Positions 44,500-56,054 are shown, counted from the first letter of the stretch. The stretch is 64,000 nucleotides of DNA from Protonemura montana (GCA_947568835.1 OX387608.1:17022535-17086534), one strand, 5' to 3'. A program made the numbers and translations. The notes: generated from the letters alone by a model not told the origin.

Positions 44500-44575
44500 T
44501 GTTGATAATAATAAAATACCCCGCGCATTGCAAGCGTTTGCAATTTAATTACAGATTTCATCTAAAACCTTGTCC
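44500..44575 (+). mobile_element. Family A 3' tail fragment
   Basis: GTTGATAATAATAAAATACC through GCAAGCGTTTGCAATTTAA to GATTTCATCTA. It is 5'-truncated, consistent with reverse transcription from the 3' end. Confidence 0.8.
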
Positions 44576-44667
44576 AAGATGTTTAAATTGGTCGCAACGA
44601 CTGCAAAGTGAATCGTACATTACCTGCTTAGCTGTCAAAATGATTTTTCTATAATAACGTGAAATGT

Positions 44668-45184
44668 TTAAAAAAAAACCATTTCAACTGTGTTTTGAAT
44701 GCTAAGTGAAGAACAACTAAATTTCCCAACGTTTCGTAACTTGTACCTGTTACTTTATCAAGGGTAAGAGCAGTCCTGACAATTTTCCAATAACAAAAGA
44801 ACCACATAAAATTATAACAATTACCAAGTTCAAGCTTCCTAAATGCATCTAAATAAAATAATCAGGGTCAATAACTTAAAAACTAACGTATTTTGTATTT
44901 TCTGAAATAAGAACTCGAACATTAGTTTTTAAGTTATTGACCCTGATTATTTTATTTAGATGCATTTAGGAAGCTTAAACTTGGTAATTGTTATAATTTT
45001 GTGTGGTTCTTTTGTTATTGGAAAATTGTCAGGACTGCTCTTACCCTTGATAAAGTAACAGGTACAAGTTACGAAACGTTGGGAAATTTAGTTGTTCTTC
45101 ACTTAGCATTCAAAACCCAGTTGAAATAGTTTTTGTTAAAACTAGTGCTAAGTTAACATCAAGTAGACATGAGTCTTAAAAACA
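44668..45184 (+). mobile_element. Family B element, long palindrome with exact 17-bp target duplication
   Basis: Two arms of about 245 bp pair almost end to end around 44905-44930. The left arm is truncated inside AACCATTTCAACTG; the right arm continues to the full 3' terminus GAGTCTTAAAAACA. Flanks at 44651-44667 and 45185-45201 are identical over 17 bp (ATAATAACGTGAAATGT). The right arm carries TTGATAA (45047-45053), GTAAC/GTTAC (45055-45059 with 45068-45072), GAAA (45073-45076) and CGTTGGG. A long, precise target duplication and 5' truncation argue for retroposition rather than cut-and-paste. Confidence 0.9.
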
Positions 45185-45201
45185 ATAATAACGTGAAATG
45201 T

Positions 45202-45488
45202 CTTCATATTCTATGATAAGCGATGAAACTTTTATGTTCTAGCCAAGTCAGGTAATAACTACACTTAGCGTACATAATTATAACACCTGTCCGCGTGCAA
45301 GTCGAAGCTCTGCACGGTGTATTCTTGTGATCGTCACGCACGCGACCCGTGGCAGGAATCAGAAGCTCATTCGTGTTTTGTTTTCTTTGTTGCAGGTAAG
45401 AATCTTGATCGAAACAAACTGAAACGCAGCCGTCACTGCTCTGGTATCTTCAACTCAACTGATCTGGTGAGACAATTGGCTCATTTTG
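45202..45488. other. Spacer, no gene seen
   Basis: Nothing assignable. Confidence 0.4.
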
Positions 45489-45895
45489 CTTAGTAACCGA
45501 CATAGCAACCAGAATAACAACTAGCATAGCAACCAGAATAACAACTAGCATAGCAACCAACATAGCAACCAACAACTAGCATAGCAACCAACATAGCAAC
45601 CAGCATAGCAACCAACATAGCAACCAACAACTAGCATAGCAACCAACATAGCAACCAGCATAGCAACCAACATAGCAACCAACAACTAGCATAGCAACTA
45701 GCATAGCAACCAGCATAGCAACCAACATAGCAACCAGCATAGCAACCAACATAGCAACCAACAACTAGCATAGCAACCAACAACTAGCATAGCAACCAGC
45801 ATAGCAACCAACATAGCAACCAACAACTAGCATAGCAACCAACATAGCAACGCTTAGCAACCAGAATAACAACGCTTAGCAAGGAACGGTTTGAA
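45489..45895. repeat. Nested 12-bp-based array (CATAGCAACCAA type)
   Basis: Units of CATAGCAACCAA and CATAGCAACCAG combine with the insert CAACTAG to form larger repeats of about 30-65 bp. The edges decay to AGAATAACAACTAG. Confidence 0.9.
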
Positions 45896-46235
45896 AACAA
45901 AGTGGCACAGAATCGAGCAATGACGGAAACAGCTAAACTAATTGGCAGCACTGTCGGGTGGTCAACTTTTTAAGTAGCAAGTTGCAAAGTGAAAGTTTCT
46001 CCGATTAACTTTGTTCTCGCGGCAAGTTGGAAGTAGTGGTTTCAACGCTCTGTCTTGGTGTGGTCTTCTAGGGGAGTGGAAGGGGAAGGGGAAGGGGAAG
46101 GGGGGGAGAGGGGGGGTCAGAGACCAGGAAACTTTCAAGGGATGTCCAGGCGATGCGGCGTAGATCACTCTACTTTTATTTGTTTCTATCAATTTATTGT
46201 CTTTCATACTCGAACGTTACCAGCTTGCAATTGTA
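45896..46235. other. Spacer with G-rich tract
   Basis: 46075-46118 is G/A-rich with runs of 4-8 G, which could form a quadruplex. No gene. Confidence 0.5.
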
Positions 46236-46237
46236 CT

Positions 46238-47175
46238 TTTATCAACACTTAACCCGTCTCAAAAATTGATGCCCAAACGGGGACTTGAACCCCGATCCCC
46301 ATCTGTCGCGGGTGTTGCTCTAACCAATTGAGCTACTTGAACCCCGATCTCCACCTGTCGCGGGAGTTGCTCTAACCAATTGAGCTACTTGGACCCCGAT
46401 CTCCACCTGTCGCGGGTGTTGCTCTAACCAATTGAGCTACTTGGACCCCGATCTCCACCTGTCGCGGGTGTTGCTATAACCAATTGAGCTACTTGTACCC
46501 CGATCTCCACCAGTCGCGGGTGTTGCTCTAACCAATTGAGCTACTTGGACCCCGATCTCCACCTGTCGCGGGTGTTGCTCTAACCAATTGAGCTACTTGA
46601 ACACCGATCTCCACCTGTCGCGGGTGTTGCTCTAACCAATTGAGCTACTTGGACCCCGATCTCCACCTGTCGCGGGTGTTGCTCTAACCAATTCAGCTAC
46701 TTGTACCCCGATCTCCACCTGTCGCGGTGTTGCTCTAACCAATTGAGCTACTTGAACACCGATCTCCACCTGTCGCGGGTGTTGCTCTAACCAATTGAGC
46801 TACTTGGACCCCGATCTCCACCTTTCACGGGTGTTGCTCTAACCAATTGAGCTACTTGGACCCCGATCTCCACCTGTCACGGGTGTTGCTCTTAGCAATT
46901 GAGCTACTTGGACCCCGATCTCCACCTTTCACGGGTGTTGCTCTAACCAATTGAGCTACTTGGACCCCGATCTCCACCTGTCACGGGTGTTGCTCTTAGC
47001 AATTGAGCTACTTGGACCCCGATCTCCACCTGTCGCGGGTGTTGCTCTAACCAATTAAGCTACTCGGACCCCGATCTCCACCAGTCGCGGGTGTTGCTCT
47101 AACCAATTGAGCTACTTGGACCCCGATCTCCACCTGTCGCGGGTGTTGCTCTAACCAATTGAGCTACTTGAACAC
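46238..47175 (-). mobile_element. Family A element with the longest 52-bp array (about 17 units)
   Basis: Left arm TTATCAACACTTAACCCGTC, tRNA-like core from about 46270, then an array to about 47172. Sub-blocks of two to four units with shared variants (CACCTTTCACGGG with CTTAGCAATTG; TTGAACACCG; TTGTACCCCG) recur, evidence of higher-order duplication. One unit is 51 bp (GTCGCGGTGTT). The 5' region is missing; the array ends at TTGAACACAGTGG. Confidence 0.88.
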
Positions 47176-47493
47176 AGTGGCGTTGACTCTCGCTCTGTTT
47201 CGCTTCTGTCGTCTCCTCGACTTGGTGCTCGTGGAGCAATCAATCATTCTTAGCTGCGGTCCCAAATTTGGAAGTCTTACTTTGACACTAATTGTATTTA
47301 GCCAAATTGGTTACCAATAATTGCCGTGGGAGCTGGGGGTGGGGGGGGGGATAGGGGAGGAAAGTTCTTAAACAATTTGTGGTTACTGTCTTATGTTCGT
47401 GGAGGAGAATGTTTCGACGTGGCCGCTACCAGCATCGCCAGGACGCATCTACGTGGCCAAGTTTTAAACTGAATGGGAATTTTTGAAACTAAT
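47176..47493. other. Spacer, no gene seen
   Basis: A G-run lies near 47335-47350. Otherwise nothing. Confidence 0.4.
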
Positions 47494-47507
47494 ATAATAT
47501 TTGTGAT

Positions 47508-47795
47508 AACAAAAACTATTTCAACTGGGTTTTGAATGCTCAGTGAAGAACAACTGAATTTCCCAACGTTTCGTAACTTGTACCTGTTACCTTATCAAGG
47601 GTTAGAGCAGTTCTGACAATTTTCCGATAACAAAAGAACCACACTAAATTATAACAATTACCAAGTTCAAGCTTCCTAAATGCATCTAAATAAAATTTAG
47701 TTGTTCTTCACTTAGCATTGAAAACCCAGTTGAAATAGTTTTTGTTAAAACTAGTGCTAAGTTTACATCAAGTAGACATGAGTCTAAAAACTATC
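47508..47795 (+). mobile_element. Family B element with 14-bp target duplication
   Basis: Flanked by ATAATATTTGTGAT (47494-47507) and ATAATATTTCTGAT (47796-47809). The left arm begins exactly at AACAAAAACTATTTCAACTG; the right arm reaches the 3' terminus GAGTCTAAAAACTATC. The middle of the right arm is deleted. Confidence 0.88.
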
Positions 47796-47809
47796 ATAAT
47801 ATTTCTGAT

Positions 47810-48799
47810 GTTTGTTTTATGACAAAGGCCAAATTTTTTCGCTTTAAAAAAGCGCAGAACAATGTCGCAGTTGTATTTCTGGTTTTTTTTTATCTAAAAA
47901 AAAAACCTAACCTCATGGAAAAATAGCATCGAATCGATTTAAATAATGCAACGGAAAAAATGGTTGAAATCAGAATAAGTTTATCTTTTTTACCCCAATT
48001 TGCCAAAACCTGCCAATAGAAGCATCTGTCACCATGGTGATAAACACCTTGTTAAACGCCTTGTTAAACGCCTTGTTAATCACCATGTTAACATCGATGG
48101 CGATTTAGTTCCAGCTCACGGACATCCTGACAGATGCTTCTGGTAACCCTGGGAACCCTGGTAACATAGTTTGACATAAGATGACATGAGATTGCATAAG
48201 ATGGCATAGTTTGACATGAGATGGCATAATATCAATGCAGAAACGGTGATTTTACATTTAAAAACCGCCCCATAATCGCTGGAATAAAAAATATTTGACA
48301 AAAAAGTTAAAAAATGTTGTGTTTTTTCGAATGGCGTGAAGCGCAAGTCTCTATTACGTAAGACAACACTGTTTTCTTGTGTAGTTTAGTTGAGATAATG
48401 TGAAGCCGAGCGCTGCTAATTGGAACTCGCCAGCAGATCTCTGTCCGAGGCTGGTCCTAGGTTCGACCCTCGGTGTCGGGGTTAATTAGACTGACGACGG
48501 GTGGGCACCTTGTGGTCGAGTCCCGCGCACGCGTGTAGGTGCATTCCTTCTCACACCTCCAACACGATTATATAAAGTGGAGGTCGAGAACTGGTTTTTT
48601 GCTGGGCATGTGTTTTATTGGTCTCATGGTACCTGCACAGTGCGGCGTCCTGTCCATGTTAACTAAACTTAGAACGTGTTACTCACTTATTTGTTTCATT
48701 TTTAAATATTTACAGAGTTCGGGACTCGAATTTTGTAACTCTTTTGATACATTTAATGATATATACATTTGTCTTTCATATGGCCGAACAAATTGGCGT
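47810..48799. other. Spacer with a 14-bp inverted repeat and a B-box-like site
   Basis: AGAAGCATCTGTCA (48018-48031) is repeated in inverted orientation at 48128-48141, with CCTTGTTAAACG repeats between. A B-box-like stretch lies at 48455-48475 (GGTCCTAGGTTCGACC) without a sound cloverleaf. No gene recognised. Confidence 0.5.
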
Positions 48800-49125
48800 T
48801 TTTTTACTAACTAACCAATCGTGTGTTCGGGATTTTATTTCAGAAAATACATAATACATTATTTTTTGAGTTATTGACCCTGATTATTTTATTTAGATGC
48901 ATTTAGGAAGCTTGAACTTGGTAATTGTTATAATTTTATGTGGTTCTTTTGTTATTGGAAAATTGTCAGGCCTGCTCTTACCCTTGATAAAGTAACAGGT
49001 ACAAGTTACGAAACGTTGGGAAATTCAGTTGTTCTTCACTTAGCATTGAAAACCCAGTTGAAATAGTTTTTGTTAAAACTAGTACTAAGTTTACATCAAG
49101 TAGACATGAGTCTAAAAACTATCAT
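48800..49125 (+). mobile_element. Family B element, 3' arm
   Basis: Starts near ATTGGCGTTTTTTTACTAAC, runs through TATTGACCCTGATTATTTTA and the hammerhead-like segment to the complete terminus GAGTCTAAAAACTATCAT. It has no inverted 5' arm: a longer internal sequence instead of a foldback. Confidence 0.88.
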
Positions 49126-49945
49126 ATGTATAATTAACTGTAAAATTGCTATTTATGAGTGAAAAATGTTTCGTCGAAAGTGTTTTTTCCATACGTGGCC
49201 ATCAAATTCGTTACAAAATACAATTGTTTTTACCTTGAATTGATAAAAAGATAGATTATAAAATAAATAAATAATAGAAGCAATAATAACAATTTTTTTG
49301 GTTTGAAAATATCGTATTCAAGATTTGTTGTTTAAAAGTCTGGCAAATTTCGCGTGTTTCACGGTTATTGAGCAAATCAAGATCTAAGATGCAGAAGTTA
49401 AGACGAAATAAAACGAAAATACGCAATAAAACGCAACAATAAATGAAATCTAGGTTAATACCTGTAATATTCCCAACACAAAACCAGATTCTACTTTCAA
49501 CAATTCTACTAATTCTAGAAATGTTCCTAATTTTCACCCGCACGGCGACTTTGACGTAAATAAAGCGACCTTGCGAGGGATTAACAGGGCTTATTGTTGC
49601 GTGAAACAACCCACTCAATCAGGAACGAAGTCGCGTGAACCACAAGGCGGTGGAAAACATTAATCACAAGCAATTTGACACAAATTTCGGTCGAAATGTC
49701 GGTCGAAATGTCGGTCACAAAGTAAAGTCCTGTCATATAGAAGAGCAACAAAGAGTTTTTAATCAATCAAAAGTTGCACGGATTTTAATTTTATTTTAAA
49801 GTTTGACTGACTTCATCACAGAACCTACTTGTTTTATAATTGAAAATAAATTAATAAAATAAAATAAATAAAATAGTCTAACATTTTTCAGTCACATTAC
49901 GAGCCGGCAAATCTTGGTGTAATTTCTTATGAGAAAACCAAACAA
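49126..49945. other. AT-rich spacer, no gene seen
   Basis: A 120-codon minus-strand frame at 49256-49618 is not recognisable. Confidence 0.45.
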
Positions 49946-50295
49946 CATTTCTACTTGATGTAAACTTAGCACTAGTTTTAACAAAAACTATTTCAACTGG
50001 GTTTTGAATGCTAAGTGAAGAACAACTGAATTTCCCAACGTTTCGTAACTTGTACCTGTTACTTTATCAAGGGTTAGAGCAGTCCTGACAATTTTCCAAT
50101 AACAAAAGAACCACATAAAATTATAACAATTACCAAGTTCAAGCTTCCTAAATGCATCTCAATAAAATAATCAGGGTCAATAACTCAAAAAATAATGTAT
50201 GATGTATTTTCTGAAATAAAATCCCGAACAAATTGGCGTTTTTTTACCAACTAACCAATGATTTGTATGGAAAAAAAAACGCCAATTTTTCGACG
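49946..50295 (-). mobile_element. Family B element, 3' arm
   Basis: Mirror of the copy at 48800-49125: ACATTTCTACTTGATGTAAA at the left through to GAACAAATTGGCGTTTTTTT, followed by a small hairpin TTGGCGTTTTTT / AAAAAAAACGCCAA. Confidence 0.88.
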
Positions 50296-51620
50296 TTGAC
50301 TTCACATTTTCTGCAAATGATAACAAGATTGACAAAGTTTATAAAAACCTCGCACCCAACAAGATTCATGAAATGTCGGCAACTTCACACGCATGGAATG
50401 CGTCTCTATATTCGCTGCGTTCAAACCTGCGTCTGGGAATAATCGACGTCACGTTTCGCTGCGTGCTTTGTCAGATTGAAAGAAGCCGGCGCTAGAGCGG
50501 GTCACATATAGGTGGCAAAACATGGGTGCCGATTAGGGTTGCCATAATTAAAATTTCGGAAGGTGGGACAAATTTTAGCAAACGAAAAGTAGTTGAGCCG
50601 GAGGCTCGGGGGACAAACATAGCTCCACAGAAAATAAGGGTGTGGATGTTTGAACAGGATTTGAGGGCCATTTTCAGCAAATTTACGCGTTTTAGATATA
50701 TTAAGGTTTTTCTTGGCACTTGAAATCCTGAGTCATATTTATGCATCAACTTTCAATTTATTAGCAGGATATTTAGGTAAAATTCGTATAATTATTAAAA
50801 AAATATCTACATTTCATCACAGATTTTTAGATTTTGTTGTTGGTGACAGTTCACGTACAATCATAATGTCATTGGCGCAATTAGAGGAACAATTAGCTAT
50901 TTATAAGGAATAATGCAAATGCAATGATCGATTTCGCGATTTTTTAAAAGAAAATTACGATCGAGCGGGACATTTGAGTGAAGAGCGGGACTGTCCCGCC
51001 GTGAGCGGGACGAAATAATAATAATAATTTTAATGTCACAAATTTAACAAATACATGTTACTTTGACAGTCAAACATATGTACATATAAATGTCATATAT
51101 ACATATGACAGTCACGCATATGGCAAACCTAGTGCCGGTCGCACGAGACGCCTTCATCATTTACCCCTCTTTGTGTTGTAATGTTACCGGCTTGAAAGGG
51201 GCGTGGCCAACACCTCGTATACAAGTGGTTTCAAACATCGATACCAAGTCAACATTAGTTAGACATTTCGCAACTCGTTATTTTTGCAATGGGAAGCAAT
51301 ATTTTTGTGCTTTTTGCGTATAAATTCAATGATAATATAATTTAATGTTTATATATATAGCATATTTATATTTAGAATTCAAAACCATTTTCAAATAGTT
51401 TTTTCTTAAAATAATGTTTTTTTTCAAAGTGATATTGTACAGATATTGAGACGTCATGTAATGTACAATACATAATAATATCTCATATATCATAAATCTA
51501 AAAATGAAATGCAGTTGTCATTAGAATTCGTCGTTTATTAACAATTTCTTAAAAATAAGGACAGAATTCTTTAATGGAACAGAAACATTTATCTACTAAA
51601 AATTATTTTAATTGGGATCA
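50296..51620. other. AT-rich spacer, no gene seen
   Basis: A GCGGGACTGTCCCGC palindrome lies at 50986-51000, with GAGCGGGAC repeats on either side. A dyad-rich stretch with ATATGTACAT and CATATGACAG lies at 51065-51125. A 66-codon open frame at 50713-50913 is unrecognised. Confidence 0.45.
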
Positions 51621-51870
51621 ATGCGGGTGTTGCTCTAACCAATCGAGCTACTTGGACCCCGATCTCCACCTGTCGCGGGTGTTGCTCTAACCAATTGAGC
51701 TACTTAGACCCCGATCTCCACCTGTCGCGGGTGTTGCTCTAACCAATTGAGCTACTTAGACCCCGATCTCCACCTGTCGCGGGTGTTGCTCTAACCAATT
51801 GAGCTACTTGGCCACTTGCTATTTAAGACTATTTTAGAATATTTGATGAGAATGACGAATCCTTTTAGCC
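51621..51870 (-). mobile_element. Family A element, partial, about 4 units of 52 bp
   Basis: Begins inside a unit (GCGGGTGTTGCTCTAACC) and ends in a diverged inner 5' region (CTATTTAAGACTATTTTAGA followed by GATGAGAATGACG). The 3' arm, tail and B-box are all missing. Confidence 0.82.
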
Positions 51871-52046
51871 GCTCCGCCACTGGTCCAATCCGTCAAGGCA
51901 ACAAATCTTAGCTGTCAAACTCGACGAGCGTCAGCAACGTCATCTTCAACAAGAATCCAAGAAATATTATAATAATGTTTGGTAAAGGAGTGTTCTTACG
52001 TAGAGACGCCTGATATCACATTACAAGAAGATAAATTAAAAACTGT

Positions 52047-52160
52047 ATGATGGTTTTTAAACTCATGTCTACTTGATGTAAACTTAGCACTAGTTTTAAC
52101 AAAAACTATTTCAACTGGGTTTTGAATGCTAAGTAATGGGCTACTAAATTTCTAGAAAAT
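52047..52160 (-). mobile_element. Family B element, truncated, abutting a family C array
   Basis: 3' terminus at the left (ATGATGGTTTTTAAACTCAT) to GAATGCTAAGTAATGGGCTA, then directly into the 36-bp array of family C. Confidence 0.82.
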
Positions 52161-52163
52161 TTA

Positions 52164-53632
52164 ACTTCACTCGCCTTGCTTATCAACCTCTCGACACCAA
52201 CTTCACTCGCCTTGCTTATCAACCTCTCGACAGCAACTTCACTCGCCTTGCTTGTCAACCTCTCGACACCAACTTCACTCGCCTTGCTTATCAACCTCTC
52301 GACACTAACTTCACTCGCCTTGCTTATCAACCTCTCGACAGCAACTTCACTCGCCTTGCTTATCAACCTCTCGACACCAACTTCACTCGCCTTGCTTATC
52401 AACCTCTCGACACCAACTTCACTCGCCTTGCTTATCAACCTCTCGACACTAACTTCACTCGCCTTGCTTATCAACCTCTCGACAGCAACTTCACTCGCCT
52501 TGCTTATCAACCTCTCGACACCAACTTCACTCGCCTTGCTTATCAACCTCTCGACAGCAACTTCACTCGCCTTGCTTATCAACCTCTCGACACCAACTTC
52601 ACTCGCCTTGCTTATCAACCTCTCGACACCAACTTCACTCGCCTTGCTTATCAACCTCTCGACACCAACTTCACTCGCCTTGCTTATCAACCTCTCGACA
52701 GCAACTTCACTCGCCTTGCTTATCAACCTCTCGACAACAACTTCACTCGCCTTGCTTATCAACCTCTCGACACCAACTTCACTCGCCTTGCTTATCAACC
52801 TCTCGACAGCAACTTCACTCGCCTTGCTTATCAACCTCTCGACAACAACTTCACTCGCCTTGCTTATCAACCTCTCGACAGCAACTTCACTCGCCTTGCT
52901 TATCAACCTCTCGACAGCAACTTCACTCGCCTTGCTTATCAACCTCTCGACAACAACTTCACTCGCCTTGCTTATCAACCTCTCGACAGCAACTTCACTC
53001 GCCTTGCTTATCAACCTCTCGACAGCAACTTCACTCGCCTTGCTTATCAACCTCTCGACAGTAACTTCACTCGCCTTGCTTATCAACCTCTCGACAGCAA
53101 CTTCACTTGCCTTGCTTATCAACCTCTCAACAGCAACTTCACTCGCCTTGCTTATCAACCTCTCGACAGCAACTTCACTCGCCTTGCTTACCAACCTCTC
53201 GACACCAACTTCACTCGCCTTGCTTATCAACCTCTCGACAGCAACTTCACTCGCCTTGCTTATCAACCTCTCGACAGCAACTTCACTCGCCTTGCTTATC
53301 AACCTCTCGACAGCAACTTCACTCGCCTTGCTTATCAACCTCTCAACACCAACTTCACTCGCCTTGCTTATCAACCTCTCGACAGCATAGATTTGTGGAG
53401 GAATCCTGTTGTTCGCGTTGTACCGTCTTTCGGAAGGGACGTTAAGCCGGTGGTCCCCTTGGTCTTCAACAGGAGTAGGCTACGTGCCGGCACCGGGTTT
53501 CCCCTCCTCCCTTCTAGGCTAGGTTAGATTCATCATCATCCACTCATTGACCGACGCCATTAGACCAGCGCGGCATGACACGTTGTCAAAACAGTGCTAA
53601 GTTAAACACCACAAATAATAATAATAATTGTC
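52164..53632 (+). mobile_element. Family C SINE copy 3 with 36-bp array (about 34 units)
   Basis: The array of the 36-bp unit (AACTTCACTCGCCTTGCTTA) fills 52164-53388, then comes the family C body/tail (TAGATTTGTGGAGGAATCCT, GGAAGGGACGTTAAGCCGGT, CCGGCACCGGGTTTCCCCTC) and the end TTAAACACCACAAATAATAA with an (AAT)n tail. There is no 5S head; the array replaces it. Unit variants CACC, CAGC, CAAC and CACT after CTCGA are mixed. Confidence 0.9.
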
Positions 53633-54299
53633 GTGGAGTTAAGATCATCTTGTGTGATCTTATTTCAAGATTAAGTTTTCTTGCCAAGAAACTGGTGAAG
53701 ACAGATTCGTGTTTATCGATTTCTGCTAACTTTGCCGTTTTGAAGATTTTCTTCACGTTTGTATATCAAGTGAGTTTTAAGATCCAGTTGGCAGTGAATA
53801 TTTCCGTTGTTAAAGAAGCTTAGTCTGGCAAGCGCGGGAAAAACATATACAATTTCAACCATAAATTGGTGGGAATTTCCAAATTAATTTCCCTCAAATT
53901 GAAAGGAGAAAATGTATTTAGAGAAATTACAAAATTAAAAATTATTAAAAATTAAAATTATTATTATTATTATTATTATTAAAATAAAAAATTCAGATTT
54001 AAAGATAAAAGATCAACACATTTTTTTTTTAAATAAACTTTAAAAAAGAAACAGGGAAGCAGCGCACCTTGAGTTTCTCGACAAAACACGTCCGAGTAAT
54101 TTCCACTGGCAATCTTCGTTCTACGCATGCGTACAGAATGGAAATCAGCTCACGTCCATCTTGTCTCTAATGTACGAGAAGAGTCCTCTGTACTGTCATG
54201 GAGTGGCCATCTACTAGCAAGGGTCGCCATCTTGTCTCTGACAAGCCAAGTTATTCAATGTGGAGTGAATAGACCAGTGGCACTAGTTTGATGGCATCG
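53633..54299. other. AT-rich spacer, no gene seen
   Basis: An (ATT)n microsatellite lies at about 53957-53979. No gene. Confidence 0.5.
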
Positions 54300-54887
54300 A
54301 TGAAAGAAAAGTTGAAAGTGCGGATGATGAGCCTAACCTAGCCTAGAAGGGAGGAGGGGAAACCCGGTGCCGGCACGTAGCCTACTCCTGTCGAAGACCA
54401 AGGGGACCACCAGCTTCACGTCCCTTCCGAAGGACGGTACAACGCGAGCAACAGGATTCCTCCACAAATCCATGCTGTCGAGAGGTTGATAAGCAAGGCG
54501 AGTGAAGTTGCTGTACTAACTTTCATCCCTCCAACCTCTCTCCCGAACAGAACTGGTCATGTGTATGATGATCACCCATCCAATACCTGACCCAGCGAAG
54601 TGTAACTTAACTTTCATCCCTCCAACCTCTCTCCCGAACAGAACTGGTCATGTTTATGATGGTCACCCATCCAATACCAGACCCAGCGCAGTGTTGCTTA
54701 ACTTTCATCCCTCCAACCTCTCTCCCGAACAGAACTGGTCATGTTTATGATGGCCACCCATCCAATACCTGACCCAGCGCAGTGTTGCTTAACTTTCATC
54801 CCTCCAACCTCTCTCCCGAACAGAACTGGTCATGTTTATGATGGCCACCCATCCAATACCTGACTCAGCGCAGTGTTGCTTAACTTT
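54300..54887 (-). mobile_element. Family C SINE copy 4 with 5S-derived array
   Basis: On the minus strand: about four 91-bp 5S-derived monomers (54515-54887), one 36-bp unit (about 54475-54512), then body/tail to about 54300. Same order as copy 1, confirming that the 5S-derived array and the 36-bp segment belong to one element. Confidence 0.88.
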
Positions 54888-55120
54888 AATGAGGTCGCAA
54901 CAGAACAAACATGGCGGCCATTATGGAGATCGCCTCTCCCTGTTCGTGACTCTCGCCTCCAGCTGGACGCGTCAGCAATTGCATTCACAGATGCAACTGC
55001 AATGGGACGTAGATTGCATCGTACCATGAATGTTGACTGGCATGGCTAAACATTCTGCCAGATGCGTACAAGTTGCACCGCCCACTTGATGTGTGAATTG
55101 TGTTAACAAGTGATATTCTT
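54888..55120. other. Spacer, no gene seen
   Basis: Nothing assignable. Confidence 0.4.
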
Positions 55121-55472
55121 GGCAAGTTCTGGCATGTCCTGACATGTCCTGGCATGTCCTGACATGTCCTGGCATGTCCTGGCATGTCCTGACATGTCCT
55201 GGCATGTCCTGACATGTCCTGGCATGTCCTGGCATGTCCTGACATGTCCTGACATGTCCTGACATGTCCTGGCATGTCCTGACATGTCCTGGCATGTCCT
55301 GGCATGGCATGGTATGTCCTGGCATGTCCTGACATGTCCTGACATGTCCTGACATGTCCTGGCATGTCCTGACATGTCCTGGCATGTCCTGGCATGTCCT
55401 GGCATGTCCTGGCATGTCCTGGCATGTCCTGACATGTCCTGACATGTCCTGGCATGGCATGGTATGTCCTGA
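55121..55472. repeat. 10-bp array (GRCATGTCCT), about 35 units
   Basis: Units are GGCATGTCCT or GACATGTCCT in exact 10-bp phase, with two identical interruptions GGCATGGCATGGTATGTCCT at 55301-55320 and 55451-55470, 150 bp apart. The phase TGRCATGTCC matches the p53-family half-site RRRCWWGYYY at 9 of 10 positions, with adjacent half-sites and no spacer. Confidence 0.95.
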
Positions 55473-55498
55473 CTCGCTTTTTAAATACTTAGCTAGAT

Positions 55499-55662
55499 GA
55501 TTGTTTTTAGACTCATGTCTACTTGATGTAAACTTAGCACTAGTTTTAACAAAAACTATTTGAAATGGGTTTTGAATGCTAAGTAAAGGACATCTAATTA
55601 AGTTGTTAATTTAGTTGTTCTTCACTTAGCATTCGAATCCCATTTCAAATGGTTTTTGTTAA
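55499..55662 (-). mobile_element. Family B element, minimal hairpin
   Basis: 3' terminus at the left (ATGATTGTTTTTAGACTCAT), short centre, inverted arm ending TTTTTGTTAAAAC. The flanks AGCTAGATG and AGCTGGATG are a possible short target duplication. Confidence 0.82.
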
Positions 55663-56054
55663 AACCGAGCTGGATGCTTGTGAAACGAAATGACAGTTCT
55701 CAATCTCTTGACAAATGGTTTTAAATTTTTTACAGCATCTTGGACTATTTTAATTAATAATAACAATCAGGTGTGCGTTGGCTGACGTCAGAGTCAAGTA
55801 TCGGCGCGAATTTTACGTTTAAAATTCTAACCAAAATCATTCGAATAAAAATTGAGCCAAACAGAACAAAATGTATCATTGTTAAGCTCTTTTTTAAAGG
55901 CGTAAACCACGTTTTTTTTTATCTAGAAAGATAAAAATAGTTTGTGTTGCCATTTTTGTATTTCTAAAATATGTATTTTCAGGATTTAAAACTTTATTTT
56001 CTGTTTTTTTGTGAGCTATGTAATCAAATCACCGAACTGACCCATGTCAGACCG
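55663..56054. other. Spacer, no gene seen
   Basis: AT-rich; nothing assignable. Confidence 0.4.

Noticed and set aside
14951-47175. CRISPR-like array from the regular 52-bp repeats
   Set aside because: Units are contiguous with no unique spacers, contain tRNA promoter sequence and lie in eukaryotic DNA.
48455-48480. tRNA-like B-box near 48465
   Set aside because: The T-stem is poorly paired and there is no A-box upstream at the expected distance.
50713-50913. Hydrophobic 66-codon frame, considered as a mitochondrial insertion
   Set aside because: AT-rich and hydrophobic, but I could not match it to any mitochondrial gene.
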